Positions 20,609 through 29,892 of a stretch of DNA of 64,000 bases are shown here, piece after piece. Made by a program: the position numbers and the translations under genes. The stretch comes from Klebsiella planticola ATCC 33531 (lineage in GTDB: Bacteria > Pseudomonadota > Gammaproteobacteria > Enterobacterales > Enterobacteriaceae), in contig NZ_JMPP01000067.1 of assembly GCF_000735435.1 (NCBI RefSeq), forward strand, positions 186,001 through 250,000, read 5' to 3'. Positions within the stretch are counted from its first letter, which is position 1; each line of letters begins with the position of its first letter. The notes under the pieces are model-generated. The model was not told the DNA's origin. It did no database searches and saw nothing but the letters and a program-made list of their open reading frames with translations.

Positions 20609-20929
20609 TTATCCCTGTTTCTTCAGGCAGGCGCTCATAAACTTATTACGATCGTCCCCTTTCAGAGACTGCTGAGTCGCCTGAGCGTTGCACTCGCGCA
20701 TTTTTTGCTGCTGAGGCGTCAGCCCCTTACTTTCCGGCGCCGGCGCATCTTTCTTGAGGCACTGACTCATAAACGCTTTACGCTCGTCCCCTTTCAGCGT
20801 TTTCGACGAGGCCTCTTTGTTGCAGGTCGTCATTTTTTGCTGCTGGGGCGTGGGCGTTTTTTCCGCGGCATTCACCGCCGTCACAAAGATAAGACCAAAA
20901 AGCAGGGTTACCAACAATGTTATTTTCAT
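20609..20929 (-). CDS. psiF: Phosphate-starvation-inducible protein PsiF
   Basis: A secreted or periplasmic protein of 106 residues with an N-terminal signal peptide (MKITLLVTLLFGLIFVTAVNA). Two copies of a Cys-containing repeat follow, each with TPQQQKM, CN, LKGD.R and CLKK (about residues 27-60 and 70-105). Function is unknown; the E. coli gene is induced with phoA under phosphate starvation. It is 91 bases downstream of phoA on the same strand. The ATG at 20929 is preferred to the adjacent GTG at 20932. In E. coli dgcC separates psiF from proC; here the two converge directly. Confidence 0.95.
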   Translation of the reverse strand: MKITLLVTLLFGLIFVTAVNAAEKTPTPQQQKMTTCNKEASSKTLKGDERKAFMSQCLKKDAPAPESKGLTPQQQKMRECNAQATQQSLKGDDRNKFMSACLKKQG

Positions 20930-20977
20930 CACACCATCCTTTTGTCAGTCAATCTCTGTAAGTCTGGTCGCTGATGG

Positions 20978-21014
20978 GAAAAAAACCAGCCGATGGCCAC
21001 AATTCGCCATCGGC
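20978..21014 (-). terminator. Partial terminator between phoA and psiF
   Basis: Minus-strand stem GCCGATGGC with GCCATCGGC (9 bp, 8-base loop) lies immediately after the phoA stop and is followed by TGG and seven Ts. Since psiF is co-transcribed with phoA in E. coli, this may act as a leaky terminator that lowers psiF expression. Confidence 0.75.
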
Positions 21015-21020
21015 AGCGGC

Positions 21021-22436
21021 TTATTTCAGACCCAGCGCGGCTTTCATGGTGTAGAACAGATCGGTCTGATCGGTTAACCCCACCACGTTTGCGGCATGCG
21101 GACCGTAGGCGGCAATGCGCAGCTGCGTGCCGGTATGTTCCATCGACTCCTCTTCCGAGTTGCCGTAGCTCATGACCATCACCGAGCCGTCTTTGGTCGT
21201 CAGCGCCTGAGTCAGTCCCGGAGCTTTGGAATCGGCCGGAATAATCTGGCTGGAGTGCGCGTGGTCAGCGGTGACAACGACCAGCGTGTTACCCTCTTTT
21301 TTGGCAAACTCCAGCGCTTTTTGTACCGCTTCATCAAGGTCGACGGTTTCGCCAATCTGACCGCACGGGTTCGCCGCATGATCCTGTTTATCGATAGAGG
21401 CGCCCTCAACCTGCAGGAAGAATCCTTTCTCGTTGCTGCTCAGAAGACCGATCGCTTTCTCGGTCATCTGCGCCAGCGTCGGAACGGAAGCGTCACGTTT
21501 GCTGTTCGGAGTGCAGGTTATCGCCGGCTTATCAATATTCCCGTGGTAAGAGGCTTTCGGCCCTTCCCAGCGCACCGGCATGTTGCCGTCGGCGAAAAGG
21601 CCCAGCAGCGGTTTGCCCTGGTTAGCTTCGCTGACCGCGGCCAGCGAGCTGGCATCGGTGACAATCTGGTAGCCGCGGGCAATGGCCTGCTCATGCAGCG
21701 TTTTGCCCTGCCATTCACCGGCCGTCGCGGTTTCGGCGAACGTTTTTGCCCCGCCGCCTAAGGTCACGTCCGCGCGGGCATTCAGCAGCTGCTCGGTAAT
21801 TGAGCCTTTACCGCCCTTTTCCAGCGCGTTGCCGGGACATTTTTCGCTGGTGACGCTCGGGCCGTAGCATTTACGCGAAGTCACGTGTGCAACCAGCGCC
21901 GCAGGCGTGGCATCCTGCAGTTCTGCCGTGGAGACGTTGCCAGTGGCAAACCCTGCGGCTTTCGCCAGCTCGAGGATAGTCTGATGATCTTTTTCATGAA
22001 TATCGACCCCCAGCGCGCCGTTGTAGCTTTTTACGCCGGTTGTCCAGGCGGTAGCGGACGCGGCGGAATCGGTGACGTAATCTGGTTTGCCGGTTTTCTT
22101 ATCCAGAGAATAATGCGTGTACTGACCGGTCAGCGGCAGCGCATCAATGCCCTTAAAGAAACCGCCGGCGCCTTCGGCATAATTGCGCGCCGCCGTAATT
22201 TCAGAATCGCCCATCCCGTCGCCAATCAGCAAAATAATATTTTTTGCGGGTTTGTTGATTAACGAGGCCTGCAGCGCGGCAGTTTGATCGCCGCTTAAAC
22301 GGCGCGCGCCGCCGGGCGTCGTGATATCGCCCTGAGCGGCACGATTTTCCAGAACCGGGGCAGCCGTGGTTTCTGCATGAATAACCGGGGAGCCCAGCAG
22401 AGGTAACAGGGCAATAACGAGGGCATTTAATTTCAC
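21021..22436 (-). CDS. phoA: Alkaline phosphatase PhoA
   Basis: PhoA is the periplasmic, zinc/magnesium-dependent phosphomonoesterase of the Pho regulon. From the GTG at 22436 the protein has 471 residues, the same as E. coli PhoA, with a 21-residue signal peptide ending VIHA. Active-site motifs are GDGMGDSE (metal ligand), [10 protein letters not shown] (nucleophile serine), [10 protein letters not shown] and TADHAHSSQ (metal ligands). Two pairs of cysteines fit the known disulfides. As in E. coli, a GGAG inside an upstream ATGGAGAC places the ribosome site before GTG; the in-frame ATG at 22451 is the alternative. A Pho box lies upstream. Confidence 0.96.
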   Translation of the reverse strand: MKLNALVIALLPLLGSPVIHAETTAAPVLENRAAQGDITTPGGARRLSGDQTAALQASLINKPAKNIILLIGDGMGDSEITAARNYAEGAGGFFKGIDALPLTGQYTHYSLDKKTGKPDYVTDSAASATAWTTGVKSYNGALGVDIHEKDHQTILELAKAAGFATGNVSTAELQDATPAALVAHVTSRKCYGPSVTSEKCPGNALEKGGKGSITEQLLNARADVTLGGGAKTFAETATAGEWQGKTLHEQAIARGYQIVTDASSLAAVSEANQGKPLLGLFADGNMPVRWEGPKASYHGNIDKPAITCTPNSKRDASVPTLAQMTEKAIGLLSSNEKGFFLQVEGASIDKQDHAANPCGQIGETVDLDEAVQKALEFAKKEGNTLVVVTADHAHSSQIIPADSKAPGLTQALTTKDGSVMVMSYGNSEEESMEHTGTQLRIAAYGPHAANVVGLTDQTDLFYTMKAALGLK

Positions 22437-22482
22437 TTTTGTCGTCTCCATGTAAAAATACTTAAAAAACAAAACGAGGGAG

Positions 22483-22516
22483 ACTTTATAAAAGCGAGAT
22501 GACAGTAAAATGACAG
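22483..22516 (-). promoter_or_regulatory. Pho box and -10 of the phoA promoter
   Basis: On the minus strand CTGTCATTTTACTGTCAT is an almost ideal Pho box with two CTGTCAT repeats separated by four bases (22499-22516). TATAAAGT (22483-22490) is in the -10 position. This matches PhoB activation of phoA. Confidence 0.9.
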
Positions 22517-22538
22517 CATCCATGTCCTGTCAAAAGAA

Positions 22539-22799
22539 CTAACTACGCGGATGCCGCAACAGCTTTTTTATATATTGCTGCAACAGCTGAGCATCGCGAT
22601 CGTCCACCAGCGGACCGGGGCTTGCCTGCTCAATAGCGTGCTCAATATCGTTAATTAATGCCTGCTGCGCATCCTGCGCCATATGGCGGAGCAGCGCCGT
22701 CACGACAACTTCCAGCGCCTCAACCTGCACCGTCAGTTCCTTTGCTTCTTCCTCCTTTTGCGCCAGGTTTACCAGTAGTTCAGCAATGAGATTCTTCAC
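22539..22799 (-). CDS. iraP: Anti-adapter protein IraP
   Basis: IraP binds the adaptor RssB and protects the stationary-phase sigma factor RpoS from ClpXP proteolysis, chiefly in phosphate starvation. The 86 residues match E. coli IraP, with a leucine- and glutamate-rich helical N-terminal half ([20 protein letters not shown]) and the conserved end [12 protein letters not shown]. Translation starts at GTG 22799 without a strong ribosome site. It lies upstream of phoA on the same strand, as in E. coli, although there ddlA is its next neighbour and here an idn-like cassette intervenes. Confidence 0.94.
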   Translation of the reverse strand: MKNLIAELLVNLAQKEEEAKELTVQVEALEVVVTALLRHMAQDAQQALINDIEHAIEQASPGPLVDDRDAQLLQQYIKKLLRHPRS

Positions 22800-22922
22800 A
22801 GCACTGTATCCTTATGCGGGTTCCATTATTTGCTAGTTATGTCATACATTCGCCTTCGGATACCAGTATTATTTTTTAAAAATGATTGTTTGTCTCGCAA
22901 TATAATAAGCGAAACGTTTTGC

Positions 22923-22976
22923 TCATTCGACGATCGCCACCAGGAATAAACTCAAGGCGAGAACAATACTTTTCAT
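22923..22976 (-). CDS. Possible 17-residue hydrophobic peptide
   Basis: ATG 22976 to TGA 22923 encodes MKSIVLALSLFLVAIVE, which looks like one membrane helix or an isolated signal-peptide core. It lies in the 229-base AT-rich gap between iraP and the LacI-type regulator. No Shine-Dalgarno sequence precedes it. It could be a membrane micro-protein, the remnant of a deleted secreted protein, or chance. Confidence 0.25.
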   Translation of the reverse strand: MKSIVLALSLFLVAIVE

Positions 22977-23028
22977 AACTAAATTCAATAGATAATAATA
23001 AAAAAGAATATTGCTATTCCGGTAATAA

Positions 23029-24021
23029 TTATAACGTATCGCCATAATATATCTGATAGGCCAAATTCACGCTATCTGGCGCGTCTTTCCCCGCCAGACG
23101 GGCAATCAGGATTTCACTCGCCGTTTTACCGATGTCATAACGAGGAGTAATGACGCTGGCGATTTTTTGCAGCCGCGCGCGACCAATTTCCAGCCCGTGG
23201 AAGCCAGCAATCGCTATCTCCTGCGGCACCGCAATCCCCTGCGCCTGACACTCCAGCAGCACGCCGACCGCCAGATCGTCATTGGTACAAAAAATCGCGT
23301 CAATATCCGGGTGCGATTGCTGCATTTGCAGGAACATCTGACGGCCCAGCGCTACCGAGGAGATGGTACGCGGCGTGATGTGATACGCCTTCAGGCCACA
23401 GGCCGCCACCGCCTGTTCAGTCCCACGGAAACGACTCAGATCGCGGGGATCGTCCATCGAACCAAAAAAGGCGATTTTTCGTTTGCCGCTTTCGAGAAAC
23501 GCATGAGCCATATCCCAGCCGGCTTTCTCGTTATCAAACCCCACCTGGATATCGAGCGGCTGCCCGCCGATGTCCATCAGCTCCGCTACCGGGATACCGC
23601 TGGCGCGGACATACTGGATCATGCGGTCAGTGTGCTGCTTACCGGTGAGAATCAGCCCATCGATATTGTAGGAGAGCAAATTGAGCACTTCGCGCTCTTC
23701 ACGCTGCGGATCGTAGCCGTAATTGGCGATCAGGGTCTGATACTGGTGGGCGGAAGTGACGGATTCAATGCCGGCGAGCACATCGGCGAATATCTGGTTG
23801 CGAAAGGAGGGAATCAGCACGCCGATGGTTTTACTGCGAGCATTGAGCAGGATTTCCGGCGCCCGGTTAGGAATATAGTTGTTCTCTTCCATGACCTTAG
23901 CGATCAATTCACGGCTACGCTGCGATACCTGGCCCGGGTCTCGTAAATAACGGCTGACCGTCATTTTATTAAGTCCGGCCAGGTTCGCGATATCCTGTAA
24001 TGTCATCCGGTTGTTTTTCAT
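23029..24021 (-). CDS. LacI-family regulator, IdnR/GntR-like
   Basis: A LacI-type regulator of 330 residues. The N-terminal HTH (about 6-27, LQDIANLAGLNKMTVSRYL) and hinge (NYIPNRAPEILLNARS) are followed by a sugar-binding periplasmic-type core. The sequence closely resembles E. coli IdnR, for example LLSYNIDGLILT, TPRTISS and FCTNDDLAVG. IdnR responds to L-idonate/5-ketogluconate. It is the third gene of an idnO-like dehydrogenase, MFS transporter and regulator set on one strand, so it probably controls that set through the operator upstream of the dehydrogenase. Confidence 0.88.
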   Translation of the reverse strand: MKNNRMTLQDIANLAGLNKMTVSRYLRDPGQVSQRSRELIAKVMEENNYIPNRAPEILLNARSKTIGVLIPSFRNQIFADVLAGIESVTSAHQYQTLIANYGYDPQREEREVLNLLSYNIDGLILTGKQHTDRMIQYVRASGIPVAELMDIGGQPLDIQVGFDNEKAGWDMAHAFLESGKRKIAFFGSMDDPRDLSRFRGTEQAVAACGLKAYHITPRTISSVALGRQMFLQMQQSHPDIDAIFCTNDDLAVGVLLECQAQGIAVPQEIAIAGFHGLEIGRARLQKIASVITPRYDIGKTASEILIARLAGKDAPDSVNLAYQIYYGDTL

Positions 24022-24086
24022 CGGGTTCTCTGCGACAAACGACTCATATGCTCGCAGAGAACCTTACCACAGCCGCTTCGATTCTG

Positions 24087-25376
24087 TTAACCCGCAAGCT
24101 TTTTTGTCGTCATCAGCGCAGAAGTTCGATCGTCGTTGGCCCGCACGTTGTACATCAGCACCACCGATGCCAGCAGCGCGATGGCCATAAAGGTGTACGA
24201 CGCGCCAGGCCCGCCCATGATGCCATTGAGGTAGCCCACCAGCCAGGCGCCAAGGAAAGCACCGAGCGCGCCGAAGCTATTAATTAACCCCATCGACACC
24301 CCCGATACGTTGCGCGGCAGCAGCTCCGGGATCAGCGCGAAGAAGGGGCCATATGGCGCATACATGCAGGCGGCGGCGAGAACCAGCAGCCCGTAGGAGA
24401 ACCAGAAAGACTGATTGCCGATCATCCAGGAACCGAAGAACGCCACGGCGGCAATCAGCAACAGCGGCCAGATGAACAGTTTACGATTCTGGAATTTATC
24501 CGACAGCCAGGAGACCGTCAGCATCAGACAAATCGCCGCCAGATAGGGAACCGCCGCCAGCCAGCCGACGGCGACGATATCCATCTGCGCGGCATTTTTC
24601 AGAATCGACGGCATCCACATCATGAAACCATAAACCCCGATACTCCACAGCGCATGGACAGCGCACAGCATGATCACGTTGCGTGAACGCAGCGCCTCGC
24701 CATAGTTGCGCACCGGTTTGATATGGCTCTGTTCGCTATCCATCGCCTGTTGCAGAACCTGTTTCTCCTGCGCATTCAGCCAGGAGACCTCCGACGGTTT
24801 ATCTCGCACCAGAATCCACCAGCAGATAGCCCATAGCACCGCCGGAATGCCTTCGATAATAAACATTTCCCGCCAGCCCCAGGACTGAATCAGGTAGCCG
24901 GAGACAATCGACATCCACAATACCGTCACCGGGTTGCCAAGAATCAGGAAGGTATTGGCGCGTGAACGCTCGGTTTTGGTAAACCAGTTGCTGATATAAA
25001 TCAGCATCGCCGGCATCACCGCCGCCTCGACGATCCCGAGCGTAAAGCGAATAACCATTAACATCGGAATATTGCTGACAAACCCGGTGGCCGCCGCGCA
25101 AAAGCCCCATAATACCAGGCTGAAGAAAATCATTTTTCGCACGCTGCGTTTTACGGCGTACATGGCACCGGGAACCTGGAAAAAGAAATAGCCCAGGAAG
25201 AAGAGAGCACCAATAAGCGATGCCGTTCCTTTGGTAATTCCTAAATCACTTTCAATACCGGCAGCGGCGGCGAAACCATAATTCGCACGATCGAGATACG
25301 CCAGACTATAGGTAATAAAAATTACCGGCATTAAATACCACCAGCGACGCGCTGGTAATTTCGCGAGCATTTGCAT
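24087..25376 (-). CDS. MFS transporter, anion:cation symporter family
   Basis: A 429-residue major-facilitator protein with about 12 membrane helices. The LDRANYGFAAAAG segment after helix 1 and FFLGYFFFQVPGAM are typical of the ACS family (hexuronate, glucarate, galactonate and related sugar-acid transporters). GAGGATGG seven bases upstream supports ATG 25376. It lies between an idnO-like dehydrogenase and an IdnR-like regulator, so import of a sugar acid such as idonate or a ketogluconate is likely, though E. coli uses the unrelated GntP-family IdnT for that. Confidence 0.88.
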   Translation of the reverse strand: MQMLAKLPARRWWYLMPVIFITYSLAYLDRANYGFAAAAGIESDLGITKGTASLIGALFFLGYFFFQVPGAMYAVKRSVRKMIFFSLVLWGFCAAATGFVSNIPMLMVIRFTLGIVEAAVMPAMLIYISNWFTKTERSRANTFLILGNPVTVLWMSIVSGYLIQSWGWREMFIIEGIPAVLWAICWWILVRDKPSEVSWLNAQEKQVLQQAMDSEQSHIKPVRNYGEALRSRNVIMLCAVHALWSIGVYGFMMWMPSILKNAAQMDIVAVGWLAAVPYLAAICLMLTVSWLSDKFQNRKLFIWPLLLIAAVAFFGSWMIGNQSFWFSYGLLVLAAACMYAPYGPFFALIPELLPRNVSGVSMGLINSFGALGAFLGAWLVGYLNGIMGGPGASYTFMAIALLASVVLMYNVRANDDRTSALMTTKKLAG

Positions 25377-25480
25377 ATGCCATCCTCAGATAAAGTGCAT
25401 AATCAAACGGGGTTCATTATTTTATATATTCATCAGCTTTCTGGCGGCCGGAGTGCGGCCGCTAAAAGGCGACGCACGAC

Positions 25481-26245
25481 TCACACGGCGGCAAGCATCC
25501 CGCCATCAACAAACAACAGATGTCCATTCACAAAATTAGCCGCCGGGGAGGCCAGATAGACCGCGGCGCCAATTAATTCTTCCGGTTTTCCCCAGCGCGC
25601 GGCGGGGGTTCTTTGATAGAGCCAGGCAGAAAAATCCCGATCGTTAACTAATGCCGCGGTCATTTCTGTGGCAAAATAACCCGGCGCAATACCATTAACC
25701 TGAATATTATATTCGGCCAGCTCAACACACATTCCACGCGTCAGCATTTTGACCGCCCCTTTCGATGCGGCATACGGTGTAATAGTCTTACGACCTAATT
25801 CACTCTGCATTGAACAAATATTAATTATTTTCCCGGAACGGCGCCTCATCATATATTTAGCCACCTGCTGAGAAACAAGGAAAACCCCTTTCTGGTTAAC
25901 CTCAATAACCTGGTCCCACTCATCCTCAGGAAATTCGGTGAAGGGATAACGACGCTGGATCCCGGCGTTGTTAATCAAAATATCAATCGCCCCGATCTGC
26001 GCCTCAATCCGCGCAACGGCCTGCTCAACCTCGGCGCTGCGGGTGACATCAAAAGCCACGCCCGTCGCACGATAGCTCTGCGCACGCAGCGCCTGTGCCG
26101 CGGCATCCGCTTTCTGCTGCGTGCGGTCATTGATAATAATCTCGGCCCCATACTCCGCCAGGCCTTCCGCCAGCAGATAGCCAATACCTCTGGCGGAGCC
26201 GGTGATCAGCGCGCGCTTGCCGGATAAATCAAATAAATTTTTCAT
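25481..26245 (-). CDS. SDR-family oxidoreductase, gluconate 5-dehydrogenase (IdnO)-like
   Basis: A 254-residue short-chain dehydrogenase. The NAD(P) motif TGSARGIG (16-23), NNAGIQRRYPFTEFPE, active serine in CSMQSELGR and catalytic YAASK are all present. Similarity to E. coli IdnO, which reduces 5-keto-D-gluconate to D-gluconate, is strong along the whole protein, including GMCVELAEYNIQVNGIAPGY. It is the first gene of a cassette with an MFS transporter and an IdnR-like repressor. A GntR/IdnR-type operator precedes it. No idnD or idnK homolog is nearby, so product gluconate would be used by enzymes encoded elsewhere. Confidence 0.9.
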   Translation of the reverse strand: MKNLFDLSGKRALITGSARGIGYLLAEGLAEYGAEIIINDRTQQKADAAAQALRAQSYRATGVAFDVTRSAEVEQAVARIEAQIGAIDILINNAGIQRRYPFTEFPEDEWDQVIEVNQKGVFLVSQQVAKYMMRRRSGKIINICSMQSELGRKTITPYAASKGAVKMLTRGMCVELAEYNIQVNGIAPGYFATEMTAALVNDRDFSAWLYQRTPAARWGKPEELIGAAVYLASPAANFVNGHLLFVDGGMLAAV

Positions 26246-26277
26246 AAAAACTCTTTTTCATGTGCTGTTATGCGTAA

Positions 26278-26294
26278 CTGTATACGCGTAACAG
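26278..26294 (-). promoter_or_regulatory. Candidate IdnR/GntR-type operator
   Basis: Minus-strand CTGTTACGCGTATACAG resembles the GntR/IdnR operator (ATGTTACCGGTAACAT) with one inserted base. A partial second copy, GTTACGCAT, lies about 3 bases further toward the gene. It is 33 bases upstream of the idnO-like start, where a repressor would block transcription. Confidence 0.55.
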
Positions 26295-26385
26295 TTGTAT
26301 TTTAAAGAGGGAAAAGAAGAGAAATGATCAATTTGTGATCAGTGCGACATTTGCCGGCGATGGGCGGAAGGGAGAGATCTGAACG

Positions 26386-26413
26386 CGGCATTTACGCGCA
26401 GGCGTAAATGCCG
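26386..26413 (-). terminator. Hairpin downstream of the MdtG-like gene
   Basis: A perfect 12-bp stem (CGGCATTTACGC with GCGTAAATGCCG) with a 4-base loop lies 12 bases past the stop at 26425. There is no U tract, so it may act with Rho or protect the 3' end. Confidence 0.55.
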
Positions 26414-26424
26414 GGAGACAGGCA

Positions 26425-27624
26425 CTAGGCGGCGGTACGGCGACTGCGTTGCAGCATCACGGCCAGCTGCCAAAGGTTAATCAGCACGATAACGGCGGTG
26501 GCAATAAAGACCCAGCGAAAACCGGCCATTGCCGATACCGAAGCGCCGATCAGCGGCCCGACCACATTTCCCAGGTACATAAACGACTGGTTATAACCGA
26601 AAATACGCCCGGTCACCTTATCGCTGCTGTATTTGAGCAGCAGAGTCTGTACCGCCGGCAGCATTGCGCCATCGGCAAAGCCCAGCAGGAAACGCAAGAC
26701 GCCCAGCTGCAGCGGGGTGGTGACGAACGACATGGCGAAAAACATTACCACCGCGCAGCACAAGGTGGCCAGCAAGATGCGCGAGGTTCCGATGCGATCG
26801 CCAAGTTTGCCTAAACGCGGCGCGGAGATCAGCGCGGAAACCCCGGGCACGGCGGCAATCATCCCGGCGAGAAAGGCGATATTGTTGCTGTCCGGCGCCA
26901 TTGACTTGATAAACAACGCCAGTATCGGACCAATAGAGCCATTGCACAGTTGAATGACCAGGGTTGTGAAAAACAGGCTAATCACCAGTCCCGGATAAGG
27001 TAGCGACGCCAGCACTTCCCTGCCGCTTAAGCGATCGGCCTTGCTGGTCTGCGGCCGGACACCCTCTTTAATCAGAAATAGCGTGACGAGAAAACTGACC
27101 GTCAGCAGAATCGCGGTGATAAAAAAGACCGCCCGCAGCCCAACATGGTCGGCCAGAAAGCCGCCCAGCAGCGGCCCGCCGATAACTCCGCTGATTTGCG
27201 CCGTCGATAGCGTACTGAGCGCCCAGCCGCTGCGTTCCCGTGGCACCTGAGAGGCCACCAGCGCCATCGCGTTCGGAATATAGCCTGAGGTCAACCCCAT
27301 CACCGCACGCAGGATAAACAGCTGCCAGACGTTGGTGGCGAAGGCCTGAAGCAGAATGGCAATCGCCATACCCAGGGAGGCGCGCAGCAGCATCAGCTTG
27401 CGCCCTTTCCGATCGGCCAGACTGCCCCACATGGGGGAGACAATAGCCGACACCAGGAAGGTGACGCTGAACGTCAGCCCCGACCACATCGATAAAGCCT
27501 CGTGAGACGTCACGCCGAGCTGGGAAACATAAAGCGGCAAAAAAGGCAGAATTTGACTGATCGCCAGGCCGGTGAAAAAGCAACCAAACCAGACGGAGAT
27601 GAGATTGACCTTCCAGGATTCCAT
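26425..27624 (-). CDS. MFS multidrug efflux transporter, MdtG-like
   Basis: A 399-residue major-facilitator drug:proton antiporter with about 12 membrane helices and the motif-A loop [10 protein letters not shown] between helices 2 and 3. It is similar to E. coli MdtG over its full length ([43 protein letters not shown]-like end) but is clearly diverged, so it may be a paralog rather than the ortholog. It is divergent from ddlA and lies upstream of the idnO-like cassette on the same strand, separated by a hairpin. Confidence 0.85.
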   Translation of the reverse strand: MESWKVNLISVWFGCFFTGLAISQILPFLPLYVSQLGVTSHEALSMWSGLTFSVTFLVSAIVSPMWGSLADRKGRKLMLLRASLGMAIAILLQAFATNVWQLFILRAVMGLTSGYIPNAMALVASQVPRERSGWALSTLSTAQISGVIGGPLLGGFLADHVGLRAVFFITAILLTVSFLVTLFLIKEGVRPQTSKADRLSGREVLASLPYPGLVISLFFTTLVIQLCNGSIGPILALFIKSMAPDSNNIAFLAGMIAAVPGVSALISAPRLGKLGDRIGTSRILLATLCCAVVMFFAMSFVTTPLQLGVLRFLLGFADGAMLPAVQTLLLKYSSDKVTGRIFGYNQSFMYLGNVVGPLIGASVSAMAGFRWVFIATAVIVLINLWQLAVMLQRSRRTAA

Positions 27625-27927
27625 AACTACACGTATTCATTAATTTTTTGTGAATTATTACCTAGCTTAGCAATTTCCACTCATCGACGTATTACCAGAG
27701 ATGCGCTGAGCCCGAGTTTAGTGTTTTATCGCTCGATTAAATTTTTTATCGAAGATTATCAGGACCAACCGCCGCCCCTTCAGCGCGTTCTGCTGACCTG
27801 AAGGGTGCACTGGATGGCAATCGAACAGCTTTTAGCCTGCCGCTTTCCGGGAGCAACATTCTGGCAGCCATGCGCGCATTGCACATGCTATGTTATGTGC
27901 TTTGTTGTCATCAGGATGGAAGTTGAA
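27625..27927. promoter_or_regulatory. Divergent promoter region of mdtG-like and ddlA genes
   Basis: These 303 bases separate two divergent starts. The segment TTGCACATGCTATGTTATGT at 27880-27899 is the most promoter-like part for ddlA. I see no convincing operator or RNA element. Confidence 0.35.
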
Positions 27928-29025
27928 ATGGCTAAGATGAGGGTTGGGATCGTTTTTGGCGGTAAGTCGGCAGAACATGAAGTGTCGCTGCAATCGGCGA
28001 AAAATATCGTTGAAGCAATTGATAAAACACGCTTTGATGTCGTTCTGCTCGGCATTGATAAACAGGGACTCTGGCATATCAACGATGCCGGAAACTATCT
28101 GTTAAACCCGCAGGATCCTGCCCGTATTGCCCTGCGTCCTTCCGACGTCACGCTGGCGCAAATTCCCGGCCGTGACGCGCAGCAGCTGATCGACGCCGAC
28201 AGCGGCCAACCGCTGGCCGCCATCGATGTGATTTTCCCGATTGTCCACGGTACCCTCGGGGAAGACGGCTCGCTGCAGGGGATGCTGCGCATGGCTAACC
28301 TGCCCTTCGTCGGCTCCGACGTCCTTGGGTCCGCCGCCTGCATGGACAAAGACGTCACCAAGCGCCTGCTGCGTGATGCCGGACTGGCGATTGCCCCGTT
28401 CATCACCCTGACCCGCGCCAATCGCCAGCAGTTCAGCTTTACGCAGGTGAAAGACAAACTCGGCCTGCCGCTGTTTGTCAAACCGGCCAACCAGGGGTCT
28501 TCGGTTGGCGTCAGCAAAGTCAACACCGAAGAGCAGTACCAGCAGGCGGTCGCGCTGGCCTTTGAATTCGATCATAAAGTGGTGGTGGAACAAGGGATTA
28601 AAGGACGGGAAATTGAGTGTGCGGTGCTGGGGAACGATCATCCTCAGGCCAGTACCTGCGGCGAAATCGTCCTGAACAGCGAATTCTACGCCTACGATAC
28701 CAAGTACATCGACGATCAGGGGGCGAAAGTGGTGGTTCCTGCGGCCATTGCCAGCGATATCAACGATAAAATCCGCGATGTTGCCATTCAGGCCTACCAG
28801 ACGCTGGGCTGCAGCGGCATGGCGCGCGTTGATGTTTTCCTGACGGAAGACAACGAGGTTATCATTAACGAAATCAATACGCTGCCAGGCTTTACCAACA
28901 TCAGTATGTATCCGAAGCTGTGGCAGGCCAGCGGCCTGGACTACACCAGCCTGATCAGCCGCCTGATTGAACTGGCGCTGGAGCGCCATGCGGCAGACCG
29001 CGCGCTGAAAACATCCATGAACTGA
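27928..29025 (+). CDS. ddlA: D-alanine--D-alanine ligase A
   Basis: DdlA joins two D-alanines with ATP to make the peptidoglycan D-Ala-D-Ala dipeptide. The 365 residues match E. coli DdlA. The N-terminal block [20 protein letters not shown], the ATP-grasp segments [16 protein letters not shown] and [15 protein letters not shown], and the metal-binding [10 protein letters not shown] are intact. ATG 27928 is used because GGAAG lies 5-6 bases upstream and the product aligns with E. coli; the in-frame ATG at 27916 would add four residues. Confidence 0.97.
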   Translation: MAKMRVGIVFGGKSAEHEVSLQSAKNIVEAIDKTRFDVVLLGIDKQGLWHINDAGNYLLNPQDPARIALRPSDVTLAQIPGRDAQQLIDADSGQPLAAIDVIFPIVHGTLGEDGSLQGMLRMANLPFVGSDVLGSAACMDKDVTKRLLRDAGLAIAPFITLTRANRQQFSFTQVKDKLGLPLFVKPANQGSSVGVSKVNTEEQYQQAVALAFEFDHKVVVEQGIKGREIECAVLGNDHPQASTCGEIVLNSEFYAYDTKYIDDQGAKVVVPAAIASDINDKIRDVAIQAYQTLGCSGMARVDVFLTEDNEVIINEINTLPGFTNISMYPKLWQASGLDYTSLISRLIELALERHAADRALKTSMN

Positions 29026-29033
29026 TGCTCTTT

Positions 29034-29087
29034 CCCCGGGTGACGGCGCGTGGCGCCTTACCCGGGCTATCTGAGGCGCAGCGCCTC
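29034..29087. repeat. REP/BIME-like palindromes
   Basis: CCCCGGGTGACGGCGC followed by GGCGCCTTACCCGGGCTA is a REP-like unit with the usual imperfect stem. A second perfect palindrome, GAGGCGCAGCGCCTC, follows. It lies between the convergent ddlA and yaiZ and may serve as a 3'-end structure for both. Confidence 0.75.
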
Positions 29088-29127
29088 AAGCCCGGCCCAT
29101 CTTCCCGCCACGGAGAACGCGTGCGGC

Positions 29128-29337
29128 CTAGGCTTCCTCCACCCCGGTCTGACGGCGGCGGATAATCTTTCCGGCAATCCAGAAGCTAATCACCCAGGTC
29201 ACCAGCCCGACGGCATAGGATTGCCAGCCTTGCGTTTCAAAGCCCAGCAGCCCCACCACGCCGTTCAGAATAAAAATTAATCCCAGCGCAAACGCGTAGT
29301 AATGCCAGTCACGGCGGATTTTTTCAGTGAGTTTCAT
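29128..29337 (-). CDS. yaiZ: YaiZ family membrane protein
   Basis: A 69-residue inner-membrane protein matching E. coli YaiZ (DUF2754). The block KIRRDWHYYAFALGLIFILN is nearly identical and two membrane helices are predicted (about 13-33 and 42-60). The ATG at 29337 is preceded by GGAGGGG; the upstream in-frame extension to 29502 is not conserved. Function is unknown. It lies in its usual place beside ddlA. Confidence 0.93.
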   Translation of the reverse strand: MKLTEKIRRDWHYYAFALGLIFILNGVVGLLGFETQGWQSYAVGLVTWVISFWIAGKIIRRRQTGVEEA

Positions 29338-29589
29338 AGCCCCTCCGACAACAAAAAAAGCATCTTCGCACAGCCGGAATCCGCGGTCTGTAGCCCCGGG
29401 GAGAATTATCACACATTGGGATATCGCTCTAAGTTCTGCACAATGATCCGCCCCCGCGCCGGACAGAAAACAGGAATATTCCTGGTCGTAAATTACCAGC
29501 AATCTGATACTGAGAAACCCTTCCCGCTGCCAGAATAATCGCTATGCCGCGATGCAAAACCAGCAGGTCAGTCAAGTTCGGAGGGTAAG

Positions 29590-29892
29590 ATGGCTGAGTT
29601 CGCCTTTTCAAAATCACTTATTGCCGCTAAAAAAAGAAGCGCCATCACCCGCAGCAATATTGCCTATGCCCTGTTTGTACTGTTCTGTTTCTGGGCCGGC
29701 GCGCAGATGTTAAGTATGCTGATACATGCCCCCGGCGTTTTCGAGCACCTGATGCAAATCCAGGACAACAGCTCGCCGCGAATTAAGATTGGGCTGGCGG
29801 TGGGGACCCTGTTTGGTCTGATCCCCTTCCTGTTCGGCGGCCTGTTGATCGGAGCGCTGGGGCTTATCCTGCGCTGGAGCGATAATCGCTAG
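29590..29892 (+). CDS. yaiY: YaiY family membrane protein (DUF2755)
   Basis: A 100-residue inner-membrane protein matching E. coli YaiY, with two hydrophobic segments (about 24-47 and 66-93) and the conserved [27 protein letters not shown] upstream supports ATG 29590. Function is unknown. Its last four bases overlap the convergent yaiW stop. The 252-base gap to divergent yaiZ holds their promoters and no other visible gene. Confidence 0.93.
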   Translation: MAEFAFSKSLIAAKKRSAITRSNIAYALFVLFCFWAGAQMLSMLIHAPGVFEHLMQIQDNSSPRIKIGLAVGTLFGLIPFLFGGLLIGALGLILRWSDNR

